Shown here: positions 6,671 through 15,358 of the stretch, in pieces | Position numbering within the stretch: the first letter of the stretch is position 1 | Layout: the number at the start of each line of letters is the position of its first letter | From: an uncultured Lentisphaeria bacterium | Lineage (GTDB): Bacteria > Verrucomicrobiota > Lentisphaeria > Victivallales > UBA1829 | Direction: 5' to 3' | DNA length: 21,186 nucleotides | Assembly: GCA_905211485.1 (NCBI GenBank) | Contig: CAJMAW010000046.1 | Location: 1 to 21,186, forward strand | Program-made: the position numbers and the translations under genes | Notes under the pieces: model-generated | Told to the model about the DNA's origin: nothing | Database searches by the model: none | The model's input: only the letters and a program-made list of their open reading frames with translations

Positions 6671-7432
6671 TCACTGTTCCAGCGTTGTATTGATTGAAGG
6701 GCTCCGGTGCGGCGTCCTGCTGCGCGGAGTCGCGGTTTTTGTTTCTTTTTCCGTGGGGGAGGAGGAAAGAAGCTTCCTCTTCCCGCTTCTTTGTTTCTTT
6801 TCTTTCCCTTCTCCGGAAAACGGAGCGGGAGCGGTCTGTGGTGGCAGAGGCGGCGGAAAGACCGTGGAAAAGGAAAACTCCTCTTCCAGTGTATTCATGA
6901 CGCGTTTTTCCGCCCGGCGCATATTCCGTTTCAGTTCCGGCCGGAGATCGTCATACCCTCCTGCGTGAAGGAGCCCGTGAACCAGGTAAAGCGCCAGTTC
7001 ACGGGAATACGGCAGACTGCGCCTTGCGGCCTCCCGTTCGGCAACGGCGGGGCAAAGCAGAAGATCCACCAGCACTTCCTCCTCTTCACCCTCTTCTTTT
7101 CTTTCCTCTTCTTTCCTTCCGTCCCCGGGAACGGTTGTGCCGTCCGTTTTTCTCCCTGGCGCGGCTTCTTCTTTTTTTTCTTCTTCGGCGGGCCAGCAGG
7201 TTCCTTCGCAGTGACGGTAGTCAAAGCAGATGACATCCGTATCCCCCTTGTGCGCCAGGAAATCCCTGTTGACCTCCTCCATTTTCCGAGAGGTGACAAA
7301 CGACAGGGAAAGAACTCCCTTTCCGATTCCTGAGCCTGCCAGTTCCGCGGCTCGTTCAGAAAATTTTTTCAGCGTGCCTTTCCTCGGCCGGGGGTATTTT
7401 CTCTCCGGCTGCCAGGAACAGATCGTCTTCAT
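6671..7432 (-). CDS. ybeY: YbeY endoribonuclease with acidic insertion and extended tail
   Basis: YbeY is a zinc-dependent endoribonuclease in rRNA maturation and ribosome quality control. Diagnostic stretches are KGDTDVICF and the metal motif HGLLHAGGYDD (about residues 152-162). Family consensus ends GYDH, so the third zinc ligand here is Asp162 instead of His. At 253 residues it is well above the usual 150-170: a Glu/Lys-rich insertion of about 45 residues (about 74-118) interrupts the core, and about 70 Pro/Ser/Lys-rich residues follow it. I chose ATG 7432 because AAGGAAAAGG lies just upstream, giving a 77-base overlap with the HD gene. A start nearer 7375 is possible but would remove N-terminal fold residues. 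Family assignment is firm; activity of the variant site is not shown. Confidence 0.9.
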   Translation of the reverse strand: MKTICSWQPERKYPRPRKGTLKKFSERAAELAGSGIGKGVLSLSFVTSRKMEEVNRDFLAHKGDTDVICFDYRHCEGTCWPAEEEKKEEAAPGRKTDGTTVPGDGRKEEERKEEGEEEEVLVDLLLCPAVAEREAARRSLPYSRELALYLVHGLLHAGGYDDLRPELKRNMRRAEKRVMNTLEEEFSFSTVFPPPLPPQTAPAPFSGEGKEKKQRSGKRKLLSSSPTEKETKTATPRSRTPHRSPSINTTLEQ

Positions 7433-9719
7433 ACTTTTCCTTTTCCTTGGGATAGGCGATGCGCCCGTGATGCATGGTTGTGAGGGCTTTGACAAACGCC
7501 TTCCGTATTTTTGCAAGCTCTCCGAAAGTGAGGTCCGCTTCATCCAGCTGTCCGTCCCGGATTTTTTTCCGGAAGATTTCGCCGATAAGCTCGTCGATTT
7601 TATTGTGGCTGGGTTTTTCCAGGCTGCGGACCGCGGCTTCGCAGCAGTCCGCGAGCGCCACCAGGACGATTTCCTTCTCCCGCGGCAGCGGGCCCGGATA
7701 ACGGAATTCCTTTTCCATCACCTGCCCGTCCGGCGACTGCCCCTGCGCCCTGCGGTAGAAGAAGTAGACCAGATCGGTTCCGTGATGCTGTTCAATCGTG
7801 TCCCGGATGACCCTCTTGAGCTTGTAGCGGTACGCCAGTTCGATGCCTTCCTTCACGTGATTCAGGATGATCAGACTGCTCATGGTGGGTGTGAGTTCCC
7901 GGTGCTTGTCTCCGCCGGGATTGTTTTCTGTGAAATACTCCGGCTGCGCCAGTTTCCCGATGTCGTGGAAAAGCGCGCAGACTCTTGCCCGGATCGGATT
8001 CGCTCCGATTTCCTGCGCCGCCTGTTCCGCCAGGGTCGAAACCATCAGACTGTGGTGAAAGGTCCCCGGCGCCTCAAACTGAAGGCGTTTCAGCAGCGGA
8101 TGATTGAAGTCGTTGAAGGAGAGGAGCGACATATTCGTCGCCACATCGAAGAAATATTCCAGCAGGAACAGCGCCAGGAGCGCCAGAATCGCCGTGACCA
8201 TTCCCGTCGCCAGCGGAAGGATGAGTCCCCATTCCAGAATGCCACGCGCTGCGTGGCTTTTCCAGAAGAAAATGGTCCCGATGATCAGGGTCGTGACAGT
8301 CACCGCCAGAAAACCCCGGATGAAAAAACTCTTGTAATTGGTCGAATACCTCACCGCAAACGCCGTGATTCCTCCCGCCACCAGCCCGCAGACAATGATC
8401 GGGAAGGAATTCCCCACCGCAATCGCCACCACCGCGGCGACAAAGAGCCCCGCATAAAGCGCCGAACGCATTCCGTAGACCACGGAAATCACCATCGCCG
8501 GGAAGGCCAGCGGAAGACTCAGAAACAGCAGTTCTGGGGGGACATTTTCATGTTCCGCCAGCAGCCGGAAGGCTCCGATGAAGAGCCGATCCGCCAGGAG
8601 CGCCAGAATCGTCACAAACCCCAGCAGCCAGATGGAACGGTTGCTGTTCACCACTTCGGGGTGAATGTGGTAGATGTAAATGCCGCTGAAGATCATCAAC
8701 GCCAGACAGAGCGCGATGCTTTCGGAAATCTTGTACCACAGATCCGTCTGATTTCTGTTTGCCTGCAGAACGGATCGGTATGTCTCCTGCCGTTCAATGT
8801 CTTCCAGCGAGACCAGCTGGTCTTTCTCGATAATCGGCTGGCCTTTCAGAATCCGGATCATGGCCGGCTTGATTCTGGCTGAGGCTTCCGCGCGTTTTGC
8901 TTCCGTCAGGGTCTTGTCATAGGAAATGTTTCCTCCCTTCAGAAATTCGGCAAGAATCGGAGAGAGCGTTTTTTCCAGGGACTCGTGGTTTGGGATGGCT
9001 TTCGAAACAAGCAGTTCTCCGGCAATGGCATCGGCTGCTTCTCCGGGCGTCGGGAAATCCTTTAGAGGCTGTGGCGTGCGCAGACGGTTGTGAATGTCCA
9101 CCACCACCACTTCCCGGTCCCAGGGGAAACGCTGCTTGTCTTCCTGAGGCATGATTCCCGCATTCATGACGTTGTCCAACAGATCATTGAATTTCTTCTC
9201 CTGCTGAGGACTGGTGAAAAGCGTTCCGAAAAAGTCCAGCAGGATTTTATCCAGACGTGCGACGCGTTCTCCCATCATACCGTCCGGAATGTAGCGGATC
9301 CCTTTTGCTCCCAGTTCGGCGCGTTTCTTCACCTGGTCTGCAAAATCCCAGAGCATATGGCGGATTTTTTCCATGCTTTCCGGCTGCATGTGATAATACA
9401 GCGGCACGCGCGATTCCGCCGTTTCCCGGATGAGTTTCGTTTTTTTCCGGTCCACGACGAAAAAGTCCAGATCCGCGTAAATCGTGCGCGGCGCATACTG
9501 TTTTTCCACCAGTTTCGCCCCGATCCCGTCGTCTTCCGGAATGGTGATGATGGATACGCTCGTAATCAGAATCAGACCCATCATCAGAAGTGCGACAATC
9601 CGGGAGTGGTCGCAGAAGCGTTCGAGCGCTGACTGTTTCGGAATATGGCGGCTGTTTCCCAGCATCCCTTTCTTCGCAATTTCGCGCTGTTTGAGTTTTT
9701 CTCTGATATAGCCGAACAT
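7356..9719 (-). CDS. PgpH-type 7TM-HD phosphodiesterase (likely cyclic-di-AMP)
   Basis: Membrane HD-domain phosphodiesterase of the 7TMR-HDED/7TM/HD architecture; characterised PgpH members hydrolyse cyclic di-AMP. Over 787 residues I see a first helix at about 41-60, an extracytoplasmic region to about 330 with mixed alpha/beta sequence, and about seven hydrophobic segments between 333 and 522. A cytosolic HD domain follows: FHH (555-556), HDIGK (H585, D586), H621, EQHHG (H645-646) and D691. All expected metal-binding His/Asp residues are present, so it should be active. AAGGGA lies 9 bases before the ATG. It sits 13 bases after phoH and overlaps ybeY, a neighbourhood conserved in many bacteria. 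Substrate is inferred from the family; no diadenylate cyclase gene is in the window. Confidence 0.93.
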   Translation of the reverse strand: MFGYIREKLKQREIAKKGMLGNSRHIPKQSALERFCDHSRIVALLMMGLILITSVSIITIPEDDGIGAKLVEKQYAPRTIYADLDFFVVDRKKTKLIRETAESRVPLYYHMQPESMEKIRHMLWDFADQVKKRAELGAKGIRYIPDGMMGERVARLDKILLDFFGTLFTSPQQEKKFNDLLDNVMNAGIMPQEDKQRFPWDREVVVVDIHNRLRTPQPLKDFPTPGEAADAIAGELLVSKAIPNHESLEKTLSPILAEFLKGGNISYDKTLTEAKRAEASARIKPAMIRILKGQPIIEKDQLVSLEDIERQETYRSVLQANRNQTDLWYKISESIALCLALMIFSGIYIYHIHPEVVNSNRSIWLLGFVTILALLADRLFIGAFRLLAEHENVPPELLFLSLPLAFPAMVISVVYGMRSALYAGLFVAAVVAIAVGNSFPIIVCGLVAGGITAFAVRYSTNYKSFFIRGFLAVTVTTLIIGTIFFWKSHAARGILEWGLILPLATGMVTAILALLALFLLEYFFDVATNMSLLSFNDFNHPLLKRLQFEAPGTFHHSLMVSTLAEQAAQEIGANPIRARVCALFHDIGKLAQPEYFTENNPGGDKHRELTPTMSSLIILNHVKEGIELAYRYKLKRVIRDTIEQHHGTDLVYFFYRRAQGQSPDGQVMEKEFRYPGPLPREKEIVLVALADCCEAAVRSLEKPSHNKIDELIGEIFRKKIRDGQLDEADLTFGELAKIRKAFVKALTTMHHGRIAYPKEKEKYEDDLFLAAGEKIPPAEERHAEKIF

Positions 9720-9732
9720 CTTGTACTGTCCC

Positions 9733-10788
<1,056 letters not shown>

Positions 10789-10791
10789 TTG

Positions 10792-11583
10792 TCATTTCAC
10801 AGTTGTTTCCGGAGCATCGGGTGCGGTCTCCGGTGAGGAAGGAGCTCCTCCCGCAACGGGAAGCTCTTTCCCGGCTTCCTCTGCCGGGGGAGGGGTCTTG
10901 ACAATCCCCTTTTCCACGGCTCCCGCTGCAGTTTCCCCGCTCTTGTCCGCTGCTGCGGATGATACGGCTTCCGCCGCCGCGGGCGCCGCTATCTTCCGTT
11001 TCGGCACTTTCAGCTTCATGCCTGGAAGAATGCGGTTCTGGTCTTTGATGAGACCCTGATTTGCTTTGTAAAGAAGGGGCCACAGCGCCGCATCCTTATA
11101 GACTTTCTTTGCAATGATGGAAAGGGAATCACCTTCCACAACAATATATTCTTCCGGAGTTTCTTCCCCCTGGACCGCGGCGGATCCCGCAGAGGATCCC
11201 CCTGCAGACTGCGGCGAAGAAAATGCGGAAACGTCTTTGTTCCCGGTTTCCCCCGCAGGAGATTCTTCCGGAAGTTTTTCAACGGGTTCCGCTTCCAGCG
11301 GCTTGTCTGAAACGGAGAGAAGTTCGGGCAGTTCCGCACTTCCCGTTTCCTTCGTCATTCCTGGGTCTGAGGATTCCTCAACAAGCGGTCCGGATCCATA
11401 GGCCGGATTCGGAGGAGGCGTCTGCAACGGAGGCTGCCAGGAATCGTAACTGGTCTTGATCGCAGTCGTCCACTGCTCGGCATTGGGTTCATCCTGGGGA
11501 GGAGGCACATTGACTTTTTCCACACAGGCGGCCAACAGCACTGCCGCCGCTGAAAAAGAAACCGTCAAAACAAATTGTCTCAT
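10792..11583 (-). CDS. LysM-domain lipoprotein
   Basis: Predicted envelope lipoprotein that binds peptidoglycan. Residues 1-20 form a lipoprotein signal with lipobox LLAAC (C20 acylated). A long Pro/Ser/Glu-rich, probably disordered linker reaches about residue 143. One LysM domain (about 145-196) follows: YIVVEGDSLSIIAKKVYKD, ANQGLI and LPGMKLKVP. The last 65 residues are Ala/Pro/Lys/Ser-rich. A strong AGGAGG stands 10 bases before the ATG. No catalytic domain is present, so it is likely structural or an adaptor. It lies between fabF (75 bases upstream) and phoH (3 bases downstream), suggesting it shares the phoH-pgpH-ybeY transcript. Confidence 0.9.
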   Translation of the reverse strand: MRQFVLTVSFSAAAVLLAACVEKVNVPPPQDEPNAEQWTTAIKTSYDSWQPPLQTPPPNPAYGSGPLVEESSDPGMTKETGSAELPELLSVSDKPLEAEPVEKLPEESPAGETGNKDVSAFSSPQSAGGSSAGSAAVQGEETPEEYIVVEGDSLSIIAKKVYKDAALWPLLYKANQGLIKDQNRILPGMKLKVPKRKIAAPAAAEAVSSAAADKSGETAAGAVEKGIVKTPPPAEEAGKELPVAGGAPSSPETAPDAPETTVK

Positions 11584-11658
11584 GAAAGTAAAACCTCCTG
11601 TTTTATGGCGCAGCAGACTCCACCGCGGTAGCGCGCAGCGTTTTCCCGCCTCTCCTGT

Positions 11659-12921
11659 TTATTCACATTTGCGCAGAACCAGAGCTGCGTTGTGTCCGCC
11701 GAATCCCAGATTCGTATTGATGGCAACGTTGACTTTCCGTTCTCTTGCCGTATTCGGCGTATAATCAAGATCGCATTCCGGATCAGGCGTTTCATAATTG
11801 ATAGTCGGCGGAATGATCCCGCTTTCAATGACTTTGGCGCAGATGATGGTTTCCAGTCCGCCCGCGGCTCCGAGACCATGACCCATGGTCCCCTTGGTGC
11901 TGCTGATGGCGGTTTTCCTCGCATACTCTCCGAGCACGGTCTTCAGCGCCTGGGTTTCATAAAGGTCGTTCAGCACAGTGCTTGTCCCGTGCGCATTGAC
12001 GTAATCCACCTGTTCAGGAAGAATTTTTGCGTTGTTCATTGCCATGCGAAACGCGCGGACTCCGCCTTCTCCTTCCGGAGCCGGAGATGTAATGTGGTAG
12101 GCATCTCCGGTGGCACCGTATCCCAGCACTTCCGCATAGATCTTCGCCCCGCGCTTCTTTGCATGTTCATATTCTTCAAAAATCAGAATGCCGGAGCCTT
12201 CCGACATGACAAATCCGTCACGATCCAAGTCAAACGGCCGACTGGCGTGTTTCGGATCGTCGTTCCTTTTCTGGCTCATGGCCTTCATGGAACAGAACCC
12301 GGCAAAGCCCAGGGCGGAAACAGAGGCTTCTGCTCCGCCGCTGATCATCATGTCCGCATTGCCGAATTTGATCGCAAGAAAGGATTCCCCAAGGGCATGG
12401 CATCCACTCGCACAGGCGGATACCGCGGCAAAATTCGGCCCCTTCGCTCCTGTACGGATGGAAATCGTCCCAGACGCCATGTCGGAAATCAGCATCGGGA
12501 TGAGGAACGGAGATACTTTCCCGGGCCCCTTTTCAATCAGAACGCGGCATTGACTTTCAATTGTGCGCATCCCTCCAATGCCGCTGCCGATGCACACTCC
12601 CACGCGATCCGGATCAATCGGGGAACCCGGATCGCGGAAATCGGAGGGCAGACCCGCATCTGCCAGAGCTTCCGCTGTCGCGGCGACGGAATAAATGCAG
12701 AAATCGTCCAGACGTCTCGCTTCCTTTTCCGACATGTATTTTCCCACGTCAAGTCCCTTGACTTCTCCGGCAATCTGTGTCCTGTATCCGGTCGCGTCAA
12801 ACAACGTCACCTTGTCCAGTCCGCATCTGCCGTTCACGAGTGAATCCCACATGGCATCCACGGAATTGCCGACACAGGAAACAGCGCCGATTCCGGTGAT
12901 AACTACACGTCTTCCGTCCAT
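11659..12921 (-). CDS. fabF: 3-oxoacyl-ACP synthase II
   Basis: Elongating condensing enzyme of type II fatty acid synthesis: joins malonyl-ACP to acyl-ACP in the cytoplasm. Its 420 residues match the FabF length. The catalytic triad is visible: Cys170 in VSACASGCHA, His311 in NAHGTSTVLND and His348 in GTMGHGLGAAGG, with Lys343 beside it. The C-terminal NTNLGFGGHNAAL is typical. GGAGG stands 5 bases before the ATG. The start lies only about 22 bases beyond an intrinsic terminator that follows acpP, so fabF depends on readthrough or an unseen promoter. FabF rather than FabB is preferred from GTGTS-region spacing and its pairing with acpP, though the two are close. Confidence 0.95.
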   Translation of the reverse strand: MDGRRVVITGIGAVSCVGNSVDAMWDSLVNGRCGLDKVTLFDATGYRTQIAGEVKGLDVGKYMSEKEARRLDDFCIYSVAATAEALADAGLPSDFRDPGSPIDPDRVGVCIGSGIGGMRTIESQCRVLIEKGPGKVSPFLIPMLISDMASGTISIRTGAKGPNFAAVSACASGCHALGESFLAIKFGNADMMISGGAEASVSALGFAGFCSMKAMSQKRNDDPKHASRPFDLDRDGFVMSEGSGILIFEEYEHAKKRGAKIYAEVLGYGATGDAYHITSPAPEGEGGVRAFRMAMNNAKILPEQVDYVNAHGTSTVLNDLYETQALKTVLGEYARKTAISSTKGTMGHGLGAAGGLETIICAKVIESGIIPPTINYETPDPECDLDYTPNTARERKVNVAINTNLGFGGHNAALVLRKCE

Positions 12922-12942
12922 TCCATCCTCCGTTTGATATAC

Positions 12943-12973
12943 AAAAAATGGGCCACTCCGCGGAATGACCCAT
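12943..12973 (-). terminator. Intrinsic terminator between acpP and fabF
   Basis: Read on the minus strand: ATGGGTCA, a short GC-rich centre, TGGCCCAT, then TTTTT. The outer stem is 8 bp with one G-T wobble, and the centre TCCGCGGA can pair further. The run of T residues starts at the stem base. It begins 22 bases after the acpP stop and ends just before the fabF ribosome site, so it should reduce fabF transcription relative to acpP. Confidence 0.85.
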
Positions 12974-12995
12974 CAAGAAATGAAGAAGAGCCCAA

Positions 12996-13235
12996 TCAGC
13001 CCTTCTGCTTGCTTTCGATGTACTTGATCGCGTCGCCGACGGAGGTGAGCTTTTCCGCGTCCTCGTCCGGAATATCCGAACCGAATTCTTCTTCCAGTGC
13101 CATGACCAGTTCCACCTGATCCAGAGAGTCCGCTCCCAGATCCTCGATGAATTTGGCGTCATCGGTAACCTGATCCTCGGCAACTCCAAGCTGTTCAACG
13201 ACGATCTTCTTGACTTTTTCTGCGATTGTAGACAT
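12996..13235 (-). CDS. acpP: Acyl carrier protein
   Basis: Carries growing acyl chains on 4'-phosphopantetheine. The product is a 79-residue, strongly acidic helical protein with the phosphopantetheine site GADSLDQVELVMALE (Ser37). I chose ATG 13235 over the GTG one codon upstream because AAAGGA lies 6 bases before it. Flanked by fabG upstream and fabF downstream, as in most fab clusters. It has its own promoter and terminator, so an abundant short monocistronic transcript is expected, fitting the high cellular demand for ACP. Confidence 0.97.
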   Translation of the reverse strand: MSTIAEKVKKIVVEQLGVAEDQVTDDAKFIEDLGADSLDQVELVMALEEEFGSDIPDEDAEKLTSVGDAIKYIESKQKG

Positions 13236-13314
13236 CACAAATCCTTTCTGTTCATTTCATTCGCTGTTCTGTTTCAGCGCTCTTATCCGTTCTGCGGAAG
13301 AAAAACATACCTAT

Positions 13315-13344
13315 ATAATATGCCGGAACTTTTCCCCTTTTCAA
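13315..13344 (-). promoter_or_regulatory. Sigma70-type promoter for acpP
   Basis: On the minus strand, TTGAAA (13344-13339) is separated by 18 bases from TATTAT (13320-13315), close to both consensus hexamers and in a locally AT-rich gap between fabG and acpP. The transcript would start near 13308, giving a leader of about 70 bases. No other hexamer pair this good was seen in the window. Confidence 0.65.
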
Positions 13345-13360
13345 GTCGTTCCATGAAAAT

Positions 13361-14110
13361 TTACATCAAAAACCCGCCGCACACGTTGATGACCTGCCCG
13401 CTGATGTAGTCCGAATCTGGACTGCAGAGAAAATACACCGCATTCGCCACATCTTCCGGTTTGCCCGCCCGTTTCAGCGGAATGAACTGCAGAAACGCGT
13501 TCTTCGCTTCTTCCGGAAGTTTTTCGGTCATGTCCGTCTGAATATAGCCCGGCGCCACTGCGTTCACGGTAATGTTCCGGCTCCCGAGTTCCTTCGCCGT
13601 GGACTTCGTCACCCCGATCACTCCCGCCTTCGATGCAGAATAGTTCACCTGTCCCGCATTCCCGGCGCGTCCCACAACCGAGGAAATGTTCACAATCTTG
13701 CCGTAACGGGCTTTCATCATCGGTTTGATCGCAGCCTTGGTGAAGTTGAAGGTCCCTTTCAGATTGACGTCGATCACCAGATCCCAGTCCTGCTCGGTCA
13801 TTCTCATCAGCAGCGTATCGCGCGTGATCCCGGCGCAGTTCACGAGTATGTCGAGCCGTCCATAGGTGTCAAGCACCTGTTTGACCGCCGCTTCCGCATC
13901 GCCGGGAAGAGCCACGTTGGCCGAGATGGCCGTCGCCTCATATCCCTTCGCCTTGAATTCCTCTGCCGTCTTCTGCGCCACATCCAGCAGAATGTCCACC
14001 ATGGCGATTTTCGCCCCTTCCGCCGCGAGTCTCTCGCAGATCGCCCTGCCGATTCCGCGGGCGCCTCCCGTGACAAGCGCCACTCTTCCTTCCAGTGTTT
14101 TGGATCCCAT
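13361..14110 (-). CDS. fabG: 3-oxoacyl-ACP reductase FabG
   Basis: NADPH-dependent short-chain dehydrogenase reducing 3-oxoacyl-ACP. The 249 residues are standard length. Cofactor motif TGGARGIG (14-21), NCAG (91-94), active-site Asn in DVNLKG, Ser144 in NISSVVG, Tyr157 and Lys161 in YSASK, and the C-terminal GQVINVCGG are all present. The frame is open further upstream, but ATG 14110 is preceded by AAAGG at about 7 bases and gives the normal N-terminus, so the longer form is rejected. It follows fabD after 46 bases. Its position between fabD and acpP distinguishes it from the catabolic SDR at 15359. Confidence 0.96.
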   Translation of the reverse strand: MGSKTLEGRVALVTGGARGIGRAICERLAAEGAKIAMVDILLDVAQKTAEEFKAKGYEATAISANVALPGDAEAAVKQVLDTYGRLDILVNCAGITRDTLLMRMTEQDWDLVIDVNLKGTFNFTKAAIKPMMKARYGKIVNISSVVGRAGNAGQVNYSASKAGVIGVTKSTAKELGSRNITVNAVAPGYIQTDMTEKLPEEAKNAFLQFIPLKRAGKPEDVANAVYFLCSPDSDYISGQVINVCGGFLM

Positions 14111-14156
14111 ATTACAGCCTTTCTTTACGCTATCCGTATTGTGGATGTGAATACTC

Positions 14157-15080
14157 TTAGTCCTCAAATGTGATTTTTTCAAGATCCGCCGTGCACGAAA
14201 CATTAAAAATCCTCAGCGAGGAGTCGATCTTCCTCACCAGTCCGGAGAGAACGCTGCCGGGTCCGAATTCTATAAAGGTGTCCGCTCCCGTTTCGCGGGC
14301 CATCGCACGCACGCACTCCTCCCAGCGGACGCTCCCTGCCACCTGACGAATCAGATTCTCGCGAATCTCCTCCCCATTTGACACCAGATCCCCGGGATAA
14401 TTCTGGGCCACTGCAATCCGCGGCGCTGCAATCTCCACCCCGCCGAGCACTCCCCCCAGCTTCTCCCCGGCTCCTTTCATCAGACGGGAATGAAACGCTC
14501 CCGCCACATTCAGCGGAATCACCCGCTTCACCCCTTTCCCCTTCAGAATTTCCGATGCTTTCGCCACACGGTCCCGGACTCCGCTGATCACTATCTGCCC
14601 CGGGCAATTGTAATTCGCCACATCAATATCGCATTCTTTGCAGACTTCCCGGATCACTTCCGGATCTCCTCCCAGGACGCTGGCCATGGTTCCCGCCGTT
14701 TCCGCGCAGGCTTCCCCCATGAAACGCGCACGCTGTTCCAGAAGGCGCAGACCCGTCGCAAAATCAAAACATCCCGCACAGTACAGCGCAGCGTATTCCC
14801 CGAGGCTGAGTCCTGCCGCCGCAACCGGATTCACTCCCGGATATTTCTCCAGAAACGCCGCAAGGCAGGCGGCGCTGGTCGTGTAGATGGACGGCTGGCA
14901 GTACTGGCTTTCCGTCAGTTTCTCCGCCGGCCCGTTGAAGCAGACGTCCGATACGGACCAGTCCAGCACCGTATCCGCTTCCCGGAACACGGCCGCGGCC
15001 GCCGGACTGTGTTCCGTCAGATCCTTTCCCATCCCGACGCACTGCGCTCCTTGTCCGGAAAAAATAAATGCGGCTTTCAT
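14157..15080 (-). CDS. fabD: Malonyl-CoA:ACP transacylase
   Basis: Transfers malonyl from CoA to ACP to supply the condensing enzymes. The 307 residues show FSGQGAQ (8-13), the nucleophile Ser92 in GLSLGEYAAL and the catalytic His196 in GAFHSRLM, with FIEFGPG near the C-terminus. The elbow reads GLSLGE instead of the E. coli GHSLGE, a variant known from chlamydiae and plants. A GGAGAAGAGGAG purine stretch lies just before the ATG. It is the first gene of the fab cluster; no fabH or plsX lies upstream in this window. Confidence 0.96.
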   Translation of the reverse strand: MKAAFIFSGQGAQCVGMGKDLTEHSPAAAAVFREADTVLDWSVSDVCFNGPAEKLTESQYCQPSIYTTSAACLAAFLEKYPGVNPVAAAGLSLGEYAALYCAGCFDFATGLRLLEQRARFMGEACAETAGTMASVLGGDPEVIREVCKECDIDVANYNCPGQIVISGVRDRVAKASEILKGKGVKRVIPLNVAGAFHSRLMKGAGEKLGGVLGGVEIAAPRIAVAQNYPGDLVSNGEEIRENLIRQVAGSVRWEECVRAMARETGADTFIEFGPGSVLSGLVRKIDSSLRIFNVSCTADLEKITFED

Positions 15081-15147
15081 AAACTCCTCTTCTCCCTTTC
15101 CGTTCCTGTTTTGTCTTGCTGAATTTTCTTTCCTTCATTCTGTATCT

Positions 15148-15174
15148 GTTATAAGATAGCTCACGAAGCCGCAA
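15148..15174 (-). promoter_or_regulatory. Weak candidate promoter for fabD
   Basis: On the minus strand TTGCGG (15174-15169) and TATAAC (15153-15148) are 15 bases apart, about 70 bases before fabD. The spacing is short and the -35 poor, so this is only the best available candidate in the 278-base gap that must hold the fab promoter. Confidence 0.25.
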
Positions 15175-15264
15175 ATTTCCAGAACAGGGCAGTTTTTTTT
15201 CACAGCCGGGGGATTTCCGGAACGCTTCTTCTCCACCGCCTTCCGCATCCTCGGGTGTTTCAGA

Positions 15265-15288
15265 TTCCGGGAACTTCCGGAATTCCGG
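15265..15288. repeat. Triple TTCCGG cluster with a 12-bp perfect palindrome upstream of fabD
   Basis: TTCCGG occurs at 15265, 15275 and 15283; the last two form the perfect palindrome CCGGAATTCCGG (15277-15288). An A-run and eight G residues (15296-15303) follow. It lies in the gap between the SDR stop and fabD, about 185-210 bases before fabD. It may be an operator or a structured tail; TTCC/CCGG words are common in this genome, so significance is uncertain. Confidence 0.5.
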
Positions 15289-15358
15289 GAAAAAAGGGGG
15301 GGGAGGGGACGCTCTTCTTCTTTATTATTCTCACTCAAACACTCAAAGCCTCAGAGGC

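Noticed and set aside
7230..8882. 550-codon plus-strand open frame
   Set aside because: Antisense to the 7TM-HD phosphodiesterase, whose HD motifs and helices are intact; the Arg/His/Gln-rich translation is typical of a shadow frame.
11692..12843. 383-codon plus-strand open frame
   Set aside because: Antisense to fabF with its full catalytic triad.
14111..14203. Longer start for FabG
   Set aside because: Would overlap fabD and add a basic extension not found in the family; ATG 14110 has its own ribosome site.
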